NCBI GenBank assembly: GCA_030142905.1
Contig: JASJOG010000212.1
Span: 124,001-188,000 of the forward strand
DNA length: 64,000 nucleotides
Source of the DNA: Heliopora coerulea
Lineage: Eukaryota; Cnidaria; Anthozoa; Scleralcyonacea; Helioporidae
Direction: 5' to 3'
Part shown: positions 61,337-64,000 of the stretch, piece by piece
How positions within the stretch are numbered: the first letter of the stretch is position 1
How the letters are laid out: each line of letters begins with the position of its first letter
Translations under genes and position numbers: made by a program
The notes under the pieces: model-generated
Seen by the model: the letters and a program-made list of their open reading frames with translations, nothing else
Told to the model about the DNA's origin: nothing
Databases searched by the model: none

Positions 61337-63549
61337 ATTCCTTACGATTGGAAATCCGAGGCGAAGCATAGACCGTTTACTCCATCGGTAAACCAGGTTA
61401 TTAAGACTGAGAATTGCTTAACAAATAGACTAGTTTTGACAGCAGACACTCGCTAAATTTTCGTCGAACAGTTCCCACAAACAGACTGTGTTGGAAAATG
61501 CTTTTCAGCCGGAACTAGTTACAGGGGCCTTCCTATCCTTCTTTCAGGGCTCGCCATCGAGCACTTCCGCTTTCCAGTAGCACGTGATTGAACTTCACTT
61601 TGATAGGTCCACTCATTGAAAAACATAATAGAGCCAGACGCCTGGGAGTAATGAACGAACAAGATTTCGAGCACTTAAATATCGAACAAAACCACGGCAA
61701 ATGCTGTAATTTGTGTACTTATAATGAGGAGAGATTTCCTCCATCGATTCAAAGGCGTTAAAAAAAATCGTTTCGCATTTCTAAAGGCACCTACCGCGTT
61801 TCCTACGGGTGATAAGGTTGTCTGATGCTTCTCATTGGCTAAGGAATTTTCTCATGACGTTTATATCCGGAAAACGCGATTTCACTGGCCGCAGACTGAC
61901 ATTTAGTCAAAGTTATGGAATGGAAACTTTTGATAAAAAAAACTGGCCTTCATTCTGGGATATAAAAGAAATGCTGCGTAGGCAGTTATATATCAAATAG
62001 AAACAAGAAAAGGGTTGAGTACTGAAAAAAAAAACAAAAAACAAAAAAAAACCCCACCACCACCACTACCACCAACAAATATATATGTACATACATATAT
62101 ATGAGGAAAACTGACGTTTACAGCTGTCCGGTTAAAGTTGGAGCTAATTTAAGGTTAGAGTTAGAGTATGCATTACATGGCCATAGATAAAATCTTGGTA
62201 GGTAAAATCTTACATTTTCTATTATGCCTTTTGTGGACGCGAATAGAAATCATTTTTGTGGCTGCTAAGGGAGGGGCTTAAGCCCTCTAAACCCCCCGTC
62301 CTTGGGTGCGCCACTAAAGGTCGTTACCGAGAGTTTGGCTATGAGATCTGTATTTGTAGAGGAACAGCCTTCGTAGCTCGGTTGACAACTGAGTGATGAA
62401 TTAGAGACCATTTACACGATGTGATTGTCGTATACGATTGTTCATCCTGGGCTATGTAATGTTGCCACAAAGACACAATTCCTGCTCTTTGATTCGCTCA
62501 CTGATGTTGGAATATGTCCACAAGACTCCAGTAAGTTGACCGGATGCATCAAAACAAACAATAGAATGCGTCAATCGTGTATTGTAAATAGTCCCTTAGA
62601 TTTATTGTGTCGCGGATTCGGTTTCCAATCGGAAGAAGCGTTCCAATTGCTTCCAGTTGGGTGTCAAAATGTGGTATTCTGGAAAATGGAAAATAGATTC
62701 CATTAAGTTTCCATAGTGACGAATACCTAAAATAGTATTTTGTGGAAACCAGCCTGACTAAAATCGGAAAAGGCTTACTGAAATTATTCTGGAATATTTT
62801 TATTGAATAGGGGTGAGAGGAAGGAATTGTAGTATAGAATAATGGCCGAAGCGATCACGAGTGAGTGATAAAGTGACAGATGATTTATCAATACCAGCCC
62901 TATTCCTGAATCTTTCGAAATCACGTAGAAGTGAGAAATTTCTTAAAATGAAGGCCATTGAGAAGAATATCATTTTCTTGATAAAAATGCATAAATCTTT
63001 CCTCGTGAAACTAAGAATTAATAATAACAGTTATAAAAAAAACTCCAACGCCTTGGGTTTCTTTGACAGGGTCTCGATTAATTGCGTAGTTTGAGGGTGG
63101 TTTCATCCTACGGAAGATGACCATACGATGAAGCGGTGATAAATGGAAAACGCACATTCATTAGCCTGCGTGGATGGATTGGGTACTAATTTGTCTGCTC
63201 GCAGACTATATATACTTACATGTTGGATTCGGCGAAAACTATTGTGATGAGCCTAAAACCTGACATGTAGCAAGCAATCTATTGTTTATGATTTGTTTTT
63301 GCTAATTTTTGAGGACCGTTTGCGTCTCCCTTCCGCCCTTGGCTTAATCCCTGAAGTGCCTTATGTTCCTCGTTTGATAATTTCTTGTGATAAGTCTCTA
63401 GTTGCGATACTTAGATGATAAGTATCTTACTAACAGATTTGCCAACAATTCTCAGAATTCATACTTATTCTCTGAATTTAAGTGAGCGCAAGAAAACGCG
63501 AGGGCACGCTGGTAGACTGACTGGTAACGACTTACAACCTTTAACAAAG
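61337..63549. other. Intergenic region between divergent CRK and NSFL1C
   Basis: Holds both promoters. A short A-rich and ACC-rich simple tract lies at 62028-62080, followed by a small ATATATGTACATAC run. Open frames at 61809-62000, 62425-62706 and 62861-63094 are unrecognised. No gene seen. Confidence 0.5.
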
Positions 63550-64000
63550 ATGGCGGACGAAGCGGAAAAAAATGAACTTATTGCACAATTTACTTCTGTG
63601 ACCGGAGCTGACCCTCAAAGAGCTCAGTTCTACCTGGAGTCATCAGCATGGCAACTTCAGGTACCCATATGATAATTTTCATCCCATTCGACGTCCGAAA
63701 ATCGTCGAAAAATTAACGATACAACCCCCAAGTTCTGAATTTTTGCTTTCAATTTTCACTTTTATGTGCAAAGGTCTGACTGCATAAGCTTGAAGAAAAT
63801 GAAAACAAAAAGAAGCCTTAGAATACGATATTGCGTACTGTGTGTATTGGAACTAGATAAACACTTTTGTGTTTCTGTCGATGATTTTGTCGTTAATTAC
63901 AGAAATTGCTATACCATCAAACATTACGTGTACACGTATCTTGTTTTAGTTTGCTTTGAGCGGCTTTTTTGATGAAGCAGGAGAAGAAATGGAGGATTTA
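63550..64000 (+). CDS. NSFL1C: NSFL1 cofactor p47 (NSFL1C), 5' part
   Basis: Exon 1 is 63550-63660 and exon 2 begins at 63950 and runs off the window; the join is in phase. The product starts MADEAEKNELIAQFTSVTG, continues DPQRAQFYLESSAWQLQ and then FALSGFFDEAGEEMEDL. This is the UBA domain of p47 and the start of its acidic linker. p47 is a p97/VCP adaptor in Golgi and ER membrane fusion, and its UBA domain binds ubiquitin. SEP and UBX domains expected further on are outside the window. FAF/UBXN relatives have similar UBA starts, but the FYLESSAWQLQ block favours p47. Confidence 0.88.

Overview
The window is nuclear DNA of an invertebrate animal. Genes are split into many short exons with GT-AG introns, the sequence is AT-rich, and the recognisable proteins are all metazoan (PAQR3, PKMYT1, YIPF3, a LIV-1 family zinc transporter, H6PD, CRK, NSFL1C/p47). 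Gene density, the tRNA-headed SINE, the TA microsatellites and a discoidin-like domain on a lineage-specific protein suggest an anthozoan cnidarian such as a stony coral. The taxon is an inference and cannot be proved from the window.

Layout. 1-7409 (-): 5' part of an F-BAR + C1 protein, running off the left edge. 8874-11461 (+): PAQR3, six exons, 316 aa. 12202-19758 (-): PKMYT1, 19 exons, 530 aa, convergent with PAQR3. 22366-26830 (-): YIPF3, ten exons, 374 aa; a foldback repeat lies just 3' of its stop and a large pyrimidine minisatellite sits in one intron. 27400-31503 (+): ankyrin-repeat protein, 465 aa, divergent from YIPF3. 33075-38499 (-): ZIP8/ZIP14-like zinc transporter, 492 aa. 39221-41608 (-): intronless H6PD, 795 aa. 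43677-52960 (+): a very large coiled-coil protein (about 2,104 aa) with three membrane patches and a C-terminal discoidin-like domain, not recognised as any known family. 54581-61336 (-): CRK/CRKL adaptor, 291 aa, with a SINE cluster in an intron. 63550-end (+): start of NSFL1C (p47).

Exon structures were built by hand from splice signals and reading phase. For PAQR3, PKMYT1, YIPF3, the ankyrin gene, the ZIP gene, CRK and the large coiled-coil gene, all phases close exactly on a stop codon, which is good support. The genes do not form a pathway; this is an ordinary animal neighbourhood of unrelated housekeeping and signalling genes. The strongest candidate for something undescribed is the 43.7-53.0 kb coiled-coil/membrane/discoidin-like gene. 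Its central 4.25 kb exon is unusual here, and its last three small junctions join in phase to the discoidin-like exon.
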